From Stomoxys calcitrans (lineage: Eukaryota > Arthropoda > Insecta > Diptera > Muscidae), in assembly GCF_963082655.1 (NCBI RefSeq), contig NC_081552.1, positions 51,922,946 through 51,986,945 on the forward strand: 64,000 nucleotides of DNA. The letters run 5' to 3'. The position numbers were made by a program, and so were the translations under genes. Position 1 is the stretch's first letter. Every line of letters starts with the position of its first letter. The notes under the pieces are model-generated. The model did no database searches. It saw nothing but the letters and a program-made list of their open reading frames with translations, and was not told where the DNA came from. Below, in pieces: positions 35,142 through 47,477 of the stretch.

Positions 35142-35618
35142 TATAGTAACCTAGTCATTCCGTTTGTAACACCTCGAAATATTCGTCTAAGACCCCATAT
35201 AGTGTATATATTCTTGATGGTCCGTCCGTCTGTCTGTTGGCATCACGATAGCGGTCCAACGCGTAAAGCTGGCCGCTTGAAATTTTACACAGGTACTTTA
35301 TTTTGATGTTGGTCATGGGGGATTGCAGATGGATCATATCGGTTCAAATTTGGATAACCTATCTCCCGATTTGAGTTCTTGAGCCACTGGAAGCCACAAT
35401 TTGTTTCCGATTTGGCTAAAATTTTGCATGCGGTGTTCTATTACGACTTCCAACTATCCACTGTGCCAAGTACGGTCCAAATCGGTCTGTAACCTGATGT
35501 AGCCCTCATGTAAATTATTCCCTTTACCTTAATATATTTTATATAAATGTTTAGCAGAGTCCACGGAGGTGGGTTTCCAAGATTCCGCCCGGCCGAGCTA
35601 AGCACGCTTTTACTTGTT
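35142..35618 (-). mobile_element. DINE-C element, extreme tail missing
   Basis: Begins at 'CTAGTCATTCCGTTTGTAAC', then a TA run, a reduced core with 'GGTCCGTCCGTCTGTCTG', one to two units and the head 'CCACGGAGGTGGGTTTCCAA' ending GCTTTTACTTG. Confidence 0.8.
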
Positions 35619-36390
35619 GTTATTTTATTTATTTGCGAAAAAAACAATAAAACCATAAGTGCAAATAAAACACGTATTTTGCCAAATTTCTCTCGCAAAA
35701 CAGTTAAACATTTCAGCGACTATTCCAGACACGGCTTTGGCTTCAAACATGGTCACAAAAGCACTGATAATTCAAAGTGCAAAATTTTTAAAATCTCATC
35801 TGATTATTTCTTATTAGTTATTTGCTCCCTATGCTTTGAGACTTTTGACAATTTTTCATGGTGTATGGCCTTTATACACCTGAAATCCAAAATCAAATAT
35901 TACCATATGCCAGACTTTCCCCTCTGTATACATTTCCAATCATTGTTTGGTGATTGATAAAAATGTTTATTGATTTTGTTCATCAACTCATTTGTAGTTG
36001 TAACGCCATCACCCTGCAACAATCCACCACCTATTGATTCCACAACCAAATATGAAAAGTACTCTTACAACACTATCGATAAATTTTGATTACTGATAAA
36101 TATTTTTGTTTGGTTTTTTTTTTATCATTTTGAAAGGGAAATTATCATTTCACGATTGATTTGTTAAGCCGCAAAGCAAAGTCATTCCTGATAATGTAAT
36201 AAACATTTTCATTTAAATAGTCTCAATCAAACAATTCTTATATGAAATTATAACTCTTTCGTTTTATTTAGGTGAAGGGGGAAGAATTACAACATTGTTT
36301 TTGAAGGGTATTAGTAAATATTGATGGAAAGCATTGTATACTGTAACAATTTATGTTATTGTTGTTGGTTTGCATTTTTTTTATCATAAA
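35619..36390. other. AT-rich low-copy spacer
   Basis: No repeat match. A frame continuing from the DINE-C head into this spacer (35547-35957) has no recognised domain and starts in repeat DNA, so it is not called. Confidence 0.45.
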
Positions 36391-38399
36391 CTAGCTGACC
36401 CAGGCCCGCTCCGCTGCGCCTTCTTTTACTTTATATGGAACAAAAGTTTCCTTGGAATGTTCAATTTCGACAATTAAAGAGCTTTTAGTGAAATACCATG
36501 CTACGAAAATGGTATATCGCTTGACTAATTGTTTAACAATATAAGTGCCTTTGACCGAATCCCATATGATCTTTATTGGTTTACGAATTTAAGTTTGGAT
36601 GTTAGGTGTACTCCATTCTTAAAATACTTTATTTCAGCCCGCTACTCTCATGATATCCGATTTAGGTGTATTTTCGGGGGTGAGGTGGTCCCCCAGGCAC
36701 TTGGCCCTGAAAAAATATCAGCATAGTGCTCTTCTTTCAAAAACCATTTATTTAAAACCCATATTGCCATTGGTTTAGGGGAGTTAACACCATGAGGCGT
36801 CCCCCAAACACATGGTCCAAAATAGGTTATCAAATTCGTTTTCTAATCTTAACTACCACATATTGGCATGGTCGAAAAATTTTCACCCTTTTCGGCGTGT
36901 TTTTTGGGGAAGGGGTGATGCCCTAAATTTGGATATCAAATTCGTATTCTACTCCTAAATACCTTTATTTGAACCCCATTTTGCAATGGTCACTAAAAAG
37001 TTTCTGCTTGTGGGGTATTTTGGGAAAGGGGTTGACCCCCAGAAAATTGGTCCTGAAAGTGGGTATCAATTCTTGCTCTACCCCCCAATACCTTTCATTT
37101 AATCTCCACATTGATATGGTCGGTAAATATGGCCGATTTAGGGGTGTTTTGGGGATTGAGGTGTCCTCCAAAAACACTAAGCCCTGAAAATATATCAGCA
37201 ACGTGCTCTATTCTCATATATCTATATATCATTTATTTGAACCCCATATTTTGGAAAAGGGATTGACCCCCAGAAAATTGATCCCGAAAGTGGGTATCAA
37301 TTCTTGCTCTACCCCCCAATACCTTTCATTTAATCTCCACATTGACATCGTCGGTAAATATGGCCGATTTAGGGGTGTTTTGGGGATTGGGGTGGTCCCC
37401 CAAACACTAAGCCCGGAAAATATATCAGCAACGTGCTCTATTCTCATATATATTTATATATCATTTATTTGAAGCCAATATTACCATTGGCCTCAAAATT
37501 GGATATCAAATTCGTTTTCTAATCTCATTTAAACTTCTTATTGCAAAAGTCATATTTGGATGTCAGATTCTAATTCTTGGCCCCAAACTTGGAAATCAGA
37601 TTTTAATTCTACACTCAAATACCTTTTATTTAAGCCCCATATTCCCATGGGCACTAAATAAGTCCTGTTTGGGGGGTGTTTTGGGGAAGGGGTCCACATC
37701 CCAGAAACGTGGTCCCAAAGTTGGGTGGAGTTGTGGGGGTGGGGTGGTCCCATAGACACTTTTTTTCCCGAATATTGATATCAGATTTGTGCTTTACTCC
37801 CAAAGACTTTTCATTTGAGCCCCATGTGGCTATAGTCGATAATGTGTCCCCTTTGGGGGAGGTTTTTGGGAAGAGGCGGCCCCCAAACACTTGGTCTCAT
37901 ATTTGGGTATCAGATTCTAATTCTACACTCAATTACCTTTTATTTAAGCCCCTTATTCCCATGGTCAGTAAATAAGTCCTGTTTGGTGGTGTTTTGGGGA
38001 AGGGGTGGACCCCCAGAAACGTGGTCCCACATTAAGATATCAGATTCGTATACTTCTCGCAAATTCCTCTCATTTGAGTCCCATATTGCCATGGTCAGTA
38101 AATATGTCCGATTTAGAGGTGTTTTGGGGGTTGGGGTGGTCCCCCTAGCACTTGGTTCGACAAATGGATATCAAATACATTCTCTTATCCTAAATACCTT
38201 TCATTTGAGTCCCATATTGTCGTGATTGGTCTAAATATATGTTTGGTTAGTTTTAGGGTGGGACGGCCCCTCTAGGTACCCCATCCGAAATGTGGATACC
38301 AAATTTTAATTTTTAGGGTATTGTATGAGAACACACAAAATTTCACTGAAATCGCACCACCCATCTCCGAGATCTGGCATTTCTGAAAATTAGGGTAAG
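36391..38399 (-). mobile_element. REP-F element, 3' end and unit array
   Basis: Opens with the inverted terminus CTAGCTGACCCAGGCCCGCT and 'GCGCCTTCTTTTACTTTATA', followed by a dozen or so units ('GGTGTTTTGGGG', 'CTTTCATTTGAGTCCCATAT'). A near-exact internal duplication is visible: 'GGGTATCAATTCTTGCTCTA' at about 37063 and about 37302. The head is at 38550-38685 after a small composite insertion. Confidence 0.78.
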
Positions 38400-38456
38400 A
38401 TTATAAATCGGGATATCGGTCTATATGGCAGATCTGGACGGATCTGGATCAAATTT
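38400..38456 (+). repeat. DINE-B unit fragment inside REP-F
   Basis: 'ATAAATCGGGATATCGGTCT' and 'ATATGGCAGATCTGGACGGA' match DINE-B units. It sits between REP-F and a DINE-A head fragment. Confidence 0.65.
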
Positions 38457-38549
38457 AACAAGTAAAAGCGTGCTAAGTTCGGCCGGGCCGAATCTTATAT
38501 ACCCTCCACCATGGATCGCATTTGTCGAGTTCTTTTCCCGGCATCCCTT
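38457..38549 (+). repeat. DINE-A head fragment inside REP-F
   Basis: A 93-bp piece from AACAAGTAAAAGCGTGCTAA through 'TCTTTTCCCGGCATCCCTTC'. REP-F resumes at 'AAATATCAAAAAATGTAGTA'. Confidence 0.8.
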
Positions 38550-38685
38550 CAAATATCAAAAAATGTAGTACCCTAATTTCACCACGGGGTCATTATGCAC
38601 CATCTGTGAAAATTTCAAGGAAATCCGTTCAGCCATTTCTGAGTCTATAAGGAACACACAAACATACAAACAAACACAAATTGAT
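38550..38685 (-). mobile_element. REP-F head
   Basis: 'CCGTTCAGCCATTTCTGAGT', 'CAAACATACAAACAAACAC' and the end AAATTGA are the inverted REP-F head, directly joined to a DINE-A tail. Confidence 0.8.
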
Positions 38686-40321
38686 TTTTATACCCTCCAC
38701 CAAAAGATGGGGGGTATACTAATTTCGTCATTCTGATTGTAACTACTCGAAATATTCGTCTGAGACCCCATAAAGTATATATATTCTTGATCGTCGTGAA
38801 ATTTTATGTCGATCTAGCCATGTCCGTCCGTCTGTCCGTCCGTCCGTCTGTCGAAAGCACGCTAACTTCCGAAGGAGTAAAGCTAGCCGCTTGAAATTTT
38901 GCACAAATACTTCTTATTAGTGTAGGTCGGTTGGTATTGTAAATGGGCCATATCGGTCCATGTTTTGATATAGCTGCCATATAAACCGATCTTGGGTCTT
39001 GACTTCTTGAACCTCTAGAGTGCGCAATTCTTATCCGATTGAAATGAAATTTTGCACGACGTGTTTTGTTATGATATCCAACAACTGTGCCAAGAATGGT
39101 TCGAATCGGTCCATAACCTGATATAGCTGCCATATAAACCGATCTTGGGTCTTGACTTCTTGAGCCTCTAGAGTGCGCAATTATTATCCGATTGGAATGA
39201 AATTTTGCACGACGTGTTTCGTTATGATATCCAACAACTGTGCCAGGTATGGTTCAAATCGGTCCATAACTTTATATAGCTGTCATATAAACCGATCTTG
39301 GGTCTTCTTCTTGACTTCTTGAGCCTTTAGAGTGCGCAATTCTCATCCGATTTGACTGAAATTTTGCACATAGTGTTTTAGTATCACTTCTAACTACTGT
39401 GCCAAGTATGGTTCAAATCGGTTAATAACCTGATATAGCTGCCATATAAAACTATCTTGGGTCTTGAATTCTTGAGCCTCTAGAGAACGCAATTCTCATC
39501 CGATTGGAACGAAATTTTGCACGACGTGTTTTGTTATGATATCCAACAACTGTGCCAAATATGGTTCAAATCGGTTAATAACCTGATATAGCTGCCATAT
39601 AAAACGATCTTGGGTCTTGAATTCTTGAGCCTCTAGAGAACGCAATTCTCATCCGATTGGAATGCACGACGTGTTTTGTTATGATATCTAACAACTGTGC
39701 CAAGTATGATTCAAATCTGTTCATAACCTGATATAGCTGCCATATAAACCGATCTGGGATCTTGACTTCTTGAGCCTCTAAAGTGCGCAATTCTTATCCG
39801 ATTGGAATGAAATTTTGCACGACGTGTTTTGTTATGATATCCAACAAATGTGCTAAGTATGATTCAAATCGGTTCATAACCTGATATAGCTGCCATATAA
39901 ACCGATCTTGGATCTTGACTTCTTGAGCCTCTAGAGGTCGCAATTATTATCCGATTTGCCTGAAATTTTGTACGACGGATCCTCTCATGACCATCAACAT
40001 ACGTGTTTATTATGGTCTGAATCGGTCTATAGTCCGATACAGCTCCCATATAAATCGATCTCTGTATTTTACTTCTTGAGCCCCCAAAGGGCGCAATTCT
40101 TATTCGAATTGGCTGATATTTTACACAGGTCTCCAACATATAATTTAATTGTGGTCTAAACCGGATCATATCTTGATATTGCTCTAATAGCAGAGCAAAT
40201 CTTTTCTTATATCATTTCTTTGCCTAAGAAGAGATGACGGGAAAAGAACTCAACAAATGCGCTGCATGGTGGAGGGTATATAAGATTCGGCCCGGCCGAA
40301 CTTAGCACCCTTTTACTTGTT
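38686..40321 (-). mobile_element. DINE-A element, complete, minus strand
   Basis: Tail, TA run, core, GTCY tract (38822-38852, about 7 repeats), eight units and head. It shares private variants with the inverted copy at 46372-47477: an 11-bp-scale deletion giving 'GGAATGCACGACGTG' (39660), 'GAGAACGCAATTCTCATCC', and a 'CTTCTTCTTGACTTC' expansion (39303). Confidence 0.88.
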
Positions 40322-40817
40322 ATATATAAGAATGTCTTGACATTCTGATTCAATCTAGCCATGTTTATCCGTCTGTCGAAATCATCAAATTTTGCACAGA
40401 TACTTAATGGTGTTGTAGTTCGTTGGGCTATATCGGTTCAGATTTAGATACAGCTCTCATATAAACCGATCTCCCGATTTGACTTCTTCAGCCCCTGGAA
40501 TGCGCAATTTTTATTTGATTTGGCTGAAATTTTGCTTGCAGTGTTCAGTTTTAATTTCCAACAAACGTGCTAAGTTTGATCCAAATCGGTCTATAACCTG
40601 ATATAGCTCTCATATAAACCGATCTTCCAATTTGACTTCTTGAGCCCTTACAAGCCGCAATTTGTGTCCGATTTGCCTGAAATTTTGCATGTGGTGTTAC
40701 ATAATGACCTCCAACAACAGGTCCCAGTACAGTCTAAATCACTCCATAACCTGATACAGGTTCCATGTAAACTGGTCTTTCGATTATCCTTGTTCGGTTG
40801 TTAGAAATATGTAGAAT
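40322..40817 (-). mobile_element. DINE-C element, outer part 1 (tail truncated)
   Basis: Starts inside the core ('ATATATAAGAATGTCTTGAC'), has a minimal GTCY tract ('TTTATCCGTCTGTCG') and about three units ending 'GTTCGGTTGTTAGAAATATG'. It is interrupted by a plus-strand DINE-C and resumes at 41251. Confidence 0.78.
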
Positions 40818-41250
40818 AAAACAAAAAAAGCGCGCTAAATTCGGCCGGGCCGATTCCTGGAAACCCACCACCATGGATTCTGCTAAAATATTGGAGCTTT
40901 TTAAGGCTATAGACCGATTAAGATCGACTTGGCACAGTTATTCGAAGTCACAACAGAACACTATGTGCAAAATTTCAGACAAATCGGATGAAAATTAAGA
41001 TTTTCAAGTGCTCAAGAATTAAAATCGGGATATCGGTTTATATGGAAGCTATATCAGGTAAAAAATTCAAATCGGGAGATCGGTTTATATGGGAGCTATA
41101 TAGACCGATTTAGACATTACTTAGCGCAGTTGTTGCAAGTCATGACAGACCAGGAGCTCAAAAAATCAAATCGGGAGATCAGATTTCGAGGTGTTACAAA
41201 CGGTATGACTAGTTTGGTATACCCTCATCCTATAGTGGTGGGTACAATAA
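40818..41250 (+). mobile_element. DINE-C nested inside another DINE-C
   Basis: The head is 'AAAACAAAAAAAGCGCGCTA' with TTCGGCCGGGCCGATTC and 'AACCCACCACCATGGATTCT'. Roughly two shortened units follow, then tail 'CATCCTATAGTGGTGGGTAC'. The core and GTCY tract are deleted. Confidence 0.8.
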
Positions 41251-41357
41251 AATTATGCCCTTTAACAAAATCTATTTTATATCAATTTATAGCAAAATCC
41301 ATGGTGCTGGGTTCCCAAGATTCGGCCTGCCCGAACTTTGCACGCTTTTACTTGTTT
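41251..41357 (-). mobile_element. DINE-C element, outer part 2 (head)
   Basis: 'ATTATGCCCTTTAACAAAAT' and 'AAAATCCATGGTGCTGGGTT' to GCTTTTACTTG. An uninterrupted DINE-C at 8065-8187 shows these sequences in the same order, confirming the nesting. Confidence 0.8.
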
Positions 41358-42000
41358 GTTTTTATACCCTCCATCATAGGATAGGTGGTATACATTTTAA
41401 CCCATTACGCCTGAAACTCGATTCTGTTTTCCGATTTTAATGAAATTTTGTGTCCATATATAAAAACGCGTGATTGGCTGATTGGCTAACTGACTGATAA
41501 ATTTAAGCCCAAATGGCTAAAACTAGAGCCATGAAATGGGGCACGAATGTGGGACTTGAGTTGTAGGCGCGCGATAAGATAAGGTTTTGCGATATTCGTA
41601 CGTTTAGGTACTAAAAAGTACGAAATGGTGACTTTTTACGCAGCGCGAACGGATGGGGGTAAAATTATGATTTTCCAAAAGAATAAGATTTGGTAACAAA
41701 AATTTCCCAAACTAGTACCGGAAGTGGGAAAAATGTTACGTTTAGAACCGCAATTGGTACTTTTTGGTACCTTGTTTGTTAAATGAGCAAGAGCTTTGAA
41801 TTTTCGAATTTAGGTTCACTAAGGCAACCTAAATTGGGATGCTAAAAGAGTTTTTGGACGTTTAGAAACAAAAAAAGTCCAAAAGAAAGGTACGAAATAG
41901 GTGAACTTTGCATAGGGCGAACGGATAGGGCTTGAACTTCGAAATTTGGCTTAAATAAGTGATGTTATGAAATAAGGGGGGTAGAAAGAAAACATATGAA
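41358..42000 (-). mobile_element. DINE-D element, tail plus body fragment
   Basis: Tail 'TTTTTATACCCTCCATCATA' and 'GGTATACATTTTAACCC', a weak GTCY-like tract ('GGCTGATTGGCTAACTGACTG' region), then a GTACC-rich body matching 2960-3500 in inverse order. This copy is what links the GTACC-rich repeat to the DINE architecture. Confidence 0.65.
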
Positions 42001-43639
42001 AAACAAGTAAAAGCGTGCTAAGTTCGGCCGGGCCGAATCTTATATACCCTCCACCATGGATCGCATGTGTCGAGTTCTTTTCCCGGCATCTCTTCTTAGG
42101 CAAAAAAGGATATAAGAAAAGAGTTGCTCTGCTATTAAAACGATATCAAGATATGGTCCGGTTCGGACCACAATTAAATTATATGTTGGAGACCTGTGTA
42201 AAATTTCCGCCAATTCGTATAAGAATTGCGCCCATTGGGGCTCACGAAGTAAAATAGAGAGAACGATTTATATGGGATCTGTATCGGGCTATAGACCGAC
42301 TCAGAACATAATAAACACGTTTCTTTATGGTCATGAGAGGATCCGTCGTACAAAATTTCAGGCAAATCGGATAATAATTGCCACCTCTAGGGGTCAAGAA
42401 GTCAAGATCCCAGATCGGTTTATATGGCAGCTATATCAGGTTATGGACCGATTTGAACCATACTTGGCACAGTTGTTGGATATCATAACGAAATACTTCA
42501 TGCAAAAATGCATTCAAATCGGATAAGAATTGTGCCCTCTAGAGGCTCAAGAAGTCAAGACCCAAGATCGGTTTATATGGCAGCTATATTAGGTTATGGA
42601 CCGATTTGAACAATACTTGGCACAGTTGTTGGGTATCATAACAAAACACGTCGTGCGAAATTCCATTCCAATCGGATAAGAATTGCGCCCTCTAGAGGCT
42701 CAAGAAATCAAGACCCAAGATCGGTTTATATGGCAGCTATATCAGGTTATGGAGCGATTTCAAACCATACTTGGCACAGTTGTTGCATATCATAACAAAA
42801 TACTACGTGCCAAAATTCATAAAAATTGGATAAGAAGTGCGCCCTCTAGAGGCTCAAGAAGTCAAGACCCAAGATCGGTTTATATGGCAGCTATATCAGG
42901 TTATGAACCGATTTGAACCATACTTGGCACAGTTGTTGGATATCGTAACAAAACACGTCGTGCAAAATTTCATTTCAATCGGATAAGAATTGCGCACTCT
43001 AGAGGCTGAAGAAGTCAAGACCCAAGATCGGTTTATATGGCAGCTATATCAGGTTATAAACCGATTTGAACCATACTTAGCACAGTTGTTGGATATAATA
43101 ACAAAACACGTCGTGCAAAATTTCGTTTCAATCGGATAAGAATTGCGCACTCTAGAGGCTCAAGTAGTCAAGACCCAATATCGGTTTATATGGCAGCTAT
43201 ATCAGGTTATGGACCGATTTGAACCATACTTGGCACAGTTGTTGGATATCATAGCAAAACACGTCGTGCAAAATTTCATCCCAATCGGATAAGAATTGCG
43301 CACTCTAGAGGCTCAAAAAGCCAAGACCCAAGATCGGTTTATATGGCAGCTATATCAAAACATGGACCGATATGGCCCATTTACAATACCAACCGACCTA
43401 CACTAATAAGAAGTATTTGTGCAAAATTTCAAGCGGCTAGCTTTACTCCTTCGGAAGTTAGCGTGCTTTCGACAGACAGACAGACAGGACGGACGGACGG
43501 ACATGGCTAGATCGACATAAAATGTCGCGACGATCAAGAATATATATACTTTATGGGGTCTCAGACGAATATTTCGAGTATTTACAATCAGAATGACGAA
43601 ATTAGTATACCCCCCATCTTATGGTGGAGGGTATAAAAA
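42001..43639 (+). mobile_element. DINE-A element, complete, plus strand
   Basis: Head AACAAGTAAAAGCGTGCTAA, palindrome TTCGGCCGGGCCGAA, TATATACCCTCCACCATGG, about eight units, GTCY complement tract (GACAGACAGACAGGACGGAC), core, TA run and tail GGTGGAGGGTATAAAAA. Best plus-strand reference copy of subfamily A1. Confidence 0.9.
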
Positions 43640-44440
43640 TGATAGCATCGTGTTCTACTCTCAAATATAATTGGTTTGAACTCCATATTGCCATTGGTTG
43701 AAGGGTAGTATATGGGATGAGGCGCCCCCCAAACACTTGGCCCCAAAAAAGGAAATTAAATTCGTTTTCTAATCTCAAATACCTTTCATTTGAGCACCTT
43801 ATTGCAATAATCAACAAATATGGCCGGGCTCTAAAAACTATTAACATCGTGCTTCACTAACTTTAAGTCATGGTGAGCCTATTTGGAGTTGGTATGGGAG
43901 TGGGATGTCCCCTAGACAGTTAGTCCCGAAAGCTATCAGATTCGTACTATACGTACAAATAACTTTGAGCCCCATATTTCCGTAGTCTGCAAACATGTCC
44001 GGTTTGGGGGCGTTAGGGAGGCCACTCGATGACATGCCCCTGCAAATACATAGCAGATTCGTATTCTACTCAAAAATACCTTTTATTTGAGGCCCATATT
44101 GCTATGGTCGTTAAAATTTTTCTCTTTGGGGGAGGGGCGGCCCTGTACACTATTTTTACCGAATGTTGATATGAGATTAGTGCTCTACTCCCAAAGATAT
44201 TTTATTTGATTCACATATTGCTACGGTCGGTAAATTTGTCCTCTTTGGGGGTTGTTTTGGGGAAGGGCGGCCCCCCTAGGTACCACATCAAAAATTTGAA
44301 TACCAAATTTTTAGTTTTATTTTACTAAAACAGAGCATACAAAATTTCGCTTAAATTGCTCCACCCATCTCCGACGTCTGGCGTTTCTGAAAATTGGGGT
44401 AAGGGGAGGGTCCGCTCCCCCTTCAGATATAAAAAAAAAA
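43640..44440 (-). mobile_element. REP-F fragment, minus strand
   Basis: Five to six units ('CTTTCATTTGAGCACCTTAT', 'GGTTTGGGGGCGTT') and the proximal head region 'GGGGAGGGTCCGCTCCCCC'. Both extreme ends are absent. Confidence 0.7.
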
Positions 44441-44882
44441 TCTTCTAAAACCCCATAAAGTATATATATTCAAGATCGTCTCGACGTTTTAATGTCGATA
44501 TAGGTTATTGGGTATTGCAAATGGGCCATATCGGCTCAGATTAAGATATAGCTCCCATATAAACCGATCTACCGATTTGATTTCTTTAGCCCTCACAAGC
44601 CGTAATTTTTGTCCGATTAGGCTGAAATTTAGCGTGCGATGTTCTGTTACGACTTCCAATAACTATGCCAAATACGGCCAAAATCAGCCTATAACCTGAT
44701 ATAGCTCCCATGTAAACCGGTCTCTCGACCATCCTCGTTCGGTTCCTAGAAGCTCTAATTTTTGCTGGGTTGACAGAAGTTTGCCCTTCAACTAAATTTA
44801 TTTTGTATACATTTTTAGCAGAATCCATGGTGGTGGGCTCCCAAGATTCGGCCCGTCCGAACTTAGCACGCTTTTACATGTT
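44441..44882 (-). mobile_element. DINE-C element, tail truncated
   Basis: Starts at 'CTTCTAAAACCCCATAAAG', TA run, core with no GTCY tract, one to two units, head 'CCATGGTGGTGGGCTCCCAA' and GCTTTTACATG. Confidence 0.8.
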
Positions 44883-46371
44883 GTATATAAGATTTTACGG
44901 AAAAAGTTATCAGATATTGATTTTTTAACGACACAAATTTAAAACAATTCCGTCAAGATTTTGTTTTTGTAGATTTTTTTTTTAATTTTATTTTCCACCT
45001 GCAGCCTTTGCAGTCATACCCTTACCTTATTAACATTGGCGACTTTTAATCATTAAATCAATTTTCTATAGTCAAAAATAATGAATGGAAGTCTTTATCG
45101 AAATCCAGTCAATCAAAGAGTATGAGGATGCATGACGTTGGCGCCGGGCATCAAAACCCTTTTCATGGTAAAGTCCACATGCGATCAAGCTCAAAAAAAT
45201 TGGCGGACAATTTGTGGGAGTCTCCAAACGGCTCCGAACAGCAACAACACAAATAAACATTACCAGTAAGGGCGACCTTAATTACAATTTCAACGATTCG
45301 AAAAATCATTAAAAAGTCTTCGTACATCCATCAAACCATCAGCCTAGTAGTGAATGGCAAAAGCCGCCCCCATTTGACGAGTAAACGCCACATTTTGAAA
45401 TTGTGCTACGGACAGACAAACGGACGGACACGTCTAATGGTGTATTCTGTTTTTGTTTTTGATTGTAAACAACTTTGGGATTCGGTAAAAAATATTTGTT
45501 GAATGGATAGAGATGTACGGGGAGGTTGAAGAACATGGGTAGGTCGGTTGCTCTAGTGGCACAGATTGTCCATAATATGTGAAAATCAAAATCCTCAACA
45601 TCAGTGGCCGAACTCAACCAAAAACGCATTATTGGCATATTTGGAGAAAATTCTTTAGCTATTCCCAAAAACAAACGCAAAGCACTAACTGAAATTAGGT
45701 CCGAGCGATACAGCGATAGAGGAGAATACACCAGCCCTGGTATTCATGGCTCAAATCAATTTGCCTACACTTTCCCTTGGTCATTCATTGTTGGCGGTTT
45801 GTCGCTCATGCAATGGAACCAGAGCCACATTTAATGTTTGCAATTAAAATTTATTTAACAATTTGGGTGTTTATTAAACCGAAAATTAAAAGAGGCAAAG
45901 CTGCGTCAAAGTTGACGCCAATGCCCGATTATTGGGAGCAATTTAGGTGCGTGCCATCGGAGCGGCTTCTGTTGTCAGATGTTTGTGGCGGTGTTGGTGC
46001 TTGGGCTGCTGCCACAGTTGTTTATATTTGTCCAATGGTTTATTTAATGTTTGAATTGCCAGACTGTTTATATTTATGAGCGAAAAGTTCATTCAACGAA
46101 TATTTATTTGATTGCTTTTGAATTGAGGCGGTGTTTTCTGCGGGAGTGGAGGGAGGGACAGGAATATTGGTTTAGCTTTTAGTGTTTGCTTGCCAATACC
46201 ACAGAAGTTAGAAAATTTAATTGCTAATCTCTAATAGTGATTATGTTGGGTTTGGCTTTGGGAATTCTAGAAAGGTTTAATATGGGCGAATGATTATATG
46301 AATTGTATGAGAGATTTATACAGAAAAACCTCATACCTTGTTAAATAGATTGCAAAATTTGCAAGGAACTG
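44883..46371. other. Low-copy spacer, 1.5 kb, no recognised gene
   Basis: The longest stretch free of the repeat families. Moderately GC-rich parts at 45100-45240 and 45900-46010. Frames of 100-130 codons exist: 45339-45731 minus, and 45777-46079 plus, the latter beginning MVIHCWRFVAHAMEPEPH. They show no domain I know, and the minus frame includes a GTCY-derived stretch. Could be intron or intergenic DNA of a distant gene. Confidence 0.45.
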
Positions 46372-47477
46372 ATACCCTCCACCATGGAGCGCATTTGTCG
46401 AGTTCTTTTCCCGGCATCTCTTCTTAGGCAACAAATGATATAAGAAAAGATTTGCTATGCTATTAGAGCGATCTCAACCGGTTTAGACCACAATTAAATT
46501 ATATGTTGGAGACCTGTGTAAAATGTCAGCCAATTCGAATAAGAATTGCGCCCTTTGTGGCCTCAAGAAGTAAAATAGAGAGATCGATTTATATGGGAGC
46601 TGTATCGGGCTATAGACCGATTCAAACCATAATAAACACGTACGTTAATGGTCATGAGAGAATCCGTCGTACCAAATTTCAGGCAAATCGGATAATAATT
46701 GCGACCTCTAGAGGCTCAAGAAGTCAAAATCCCAGATCGGTTTATATGGCAGCTATATCAGGTTATGAACAGATTTGAATCATACTTGGCACAGTTGTTG
46801 GATATCATAACAAAACACGTCGTGCATTCCAATCGGATGAGAATTGCGTTCTCTAGAGGCTCAAGAATTCAAGACCCAAGATCGTTTTATATGGCAGCTA
46901 TATCAGGTTATTAACCGATTTGAACCATATTTGGCACAGTTGTTGGATATCATAACAAAACACGTCGTGCAAAATTTCGTTCCAATCGGATGAGAATTGC
47001 GTTCTCTAGAGGCTCAAGAATTCAAGACCCAAGATAGTTTTATATGGCAGCTATATCAGGTTATTAACCGATTTGAACCATACTTGGCACAGTAGTTAGA
47101 AGTGATACTAAAACACTATGTGCAAAATTTCAGTCAAATCGGATGAGAATTGCGCACTCTAAAGGCTCAAGAAGTCAAGAAGAAGACCCAAGATCGGTTT
47201 ATATGGCAGCTATATCAAAACATGGACCGATATGGCCCATTAACAATACCAACCGACCTACACTAATAAGAAGTATTTGTGCAAAATTTCAAGCGGCTAG
47301 CTTTACTCCTTCGGAAGTTAGCGTGCTTTCGACAGACAGACGGACGGACGGACAGACGGACGGACATGGCTAGATCGACATAAAATGTCGCGACGATCAA
47401 GAATATATATTATGGGGTCTCAGACGAATATTTCGAGTAGTTAGTATACCCCCATCCTATGGTGGAGGGTATAAAAA
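46372..47477 (+). mobile_element. DINE-A element, head truncated
   Basis: Starts at 'ATACCCTCCACCATGG'; the terminal head and GC palindrome are missing. Five units with the private variants of 38686-40321, GTCY complement tract, core with a shortened TA run ('AATATATATTATGGGGTCTC'), tail GGTGGAGGGTATAAAAATG. A REP-F head follows directly. Confidence 0.86.

Noticed and set aside
45339..46079. Frames of 130 and 100 codons in the low-copy spacer
   Set aside because: No domain recognised; one includes GTCY-derived residues. I keep the region as an unannotated spacer.
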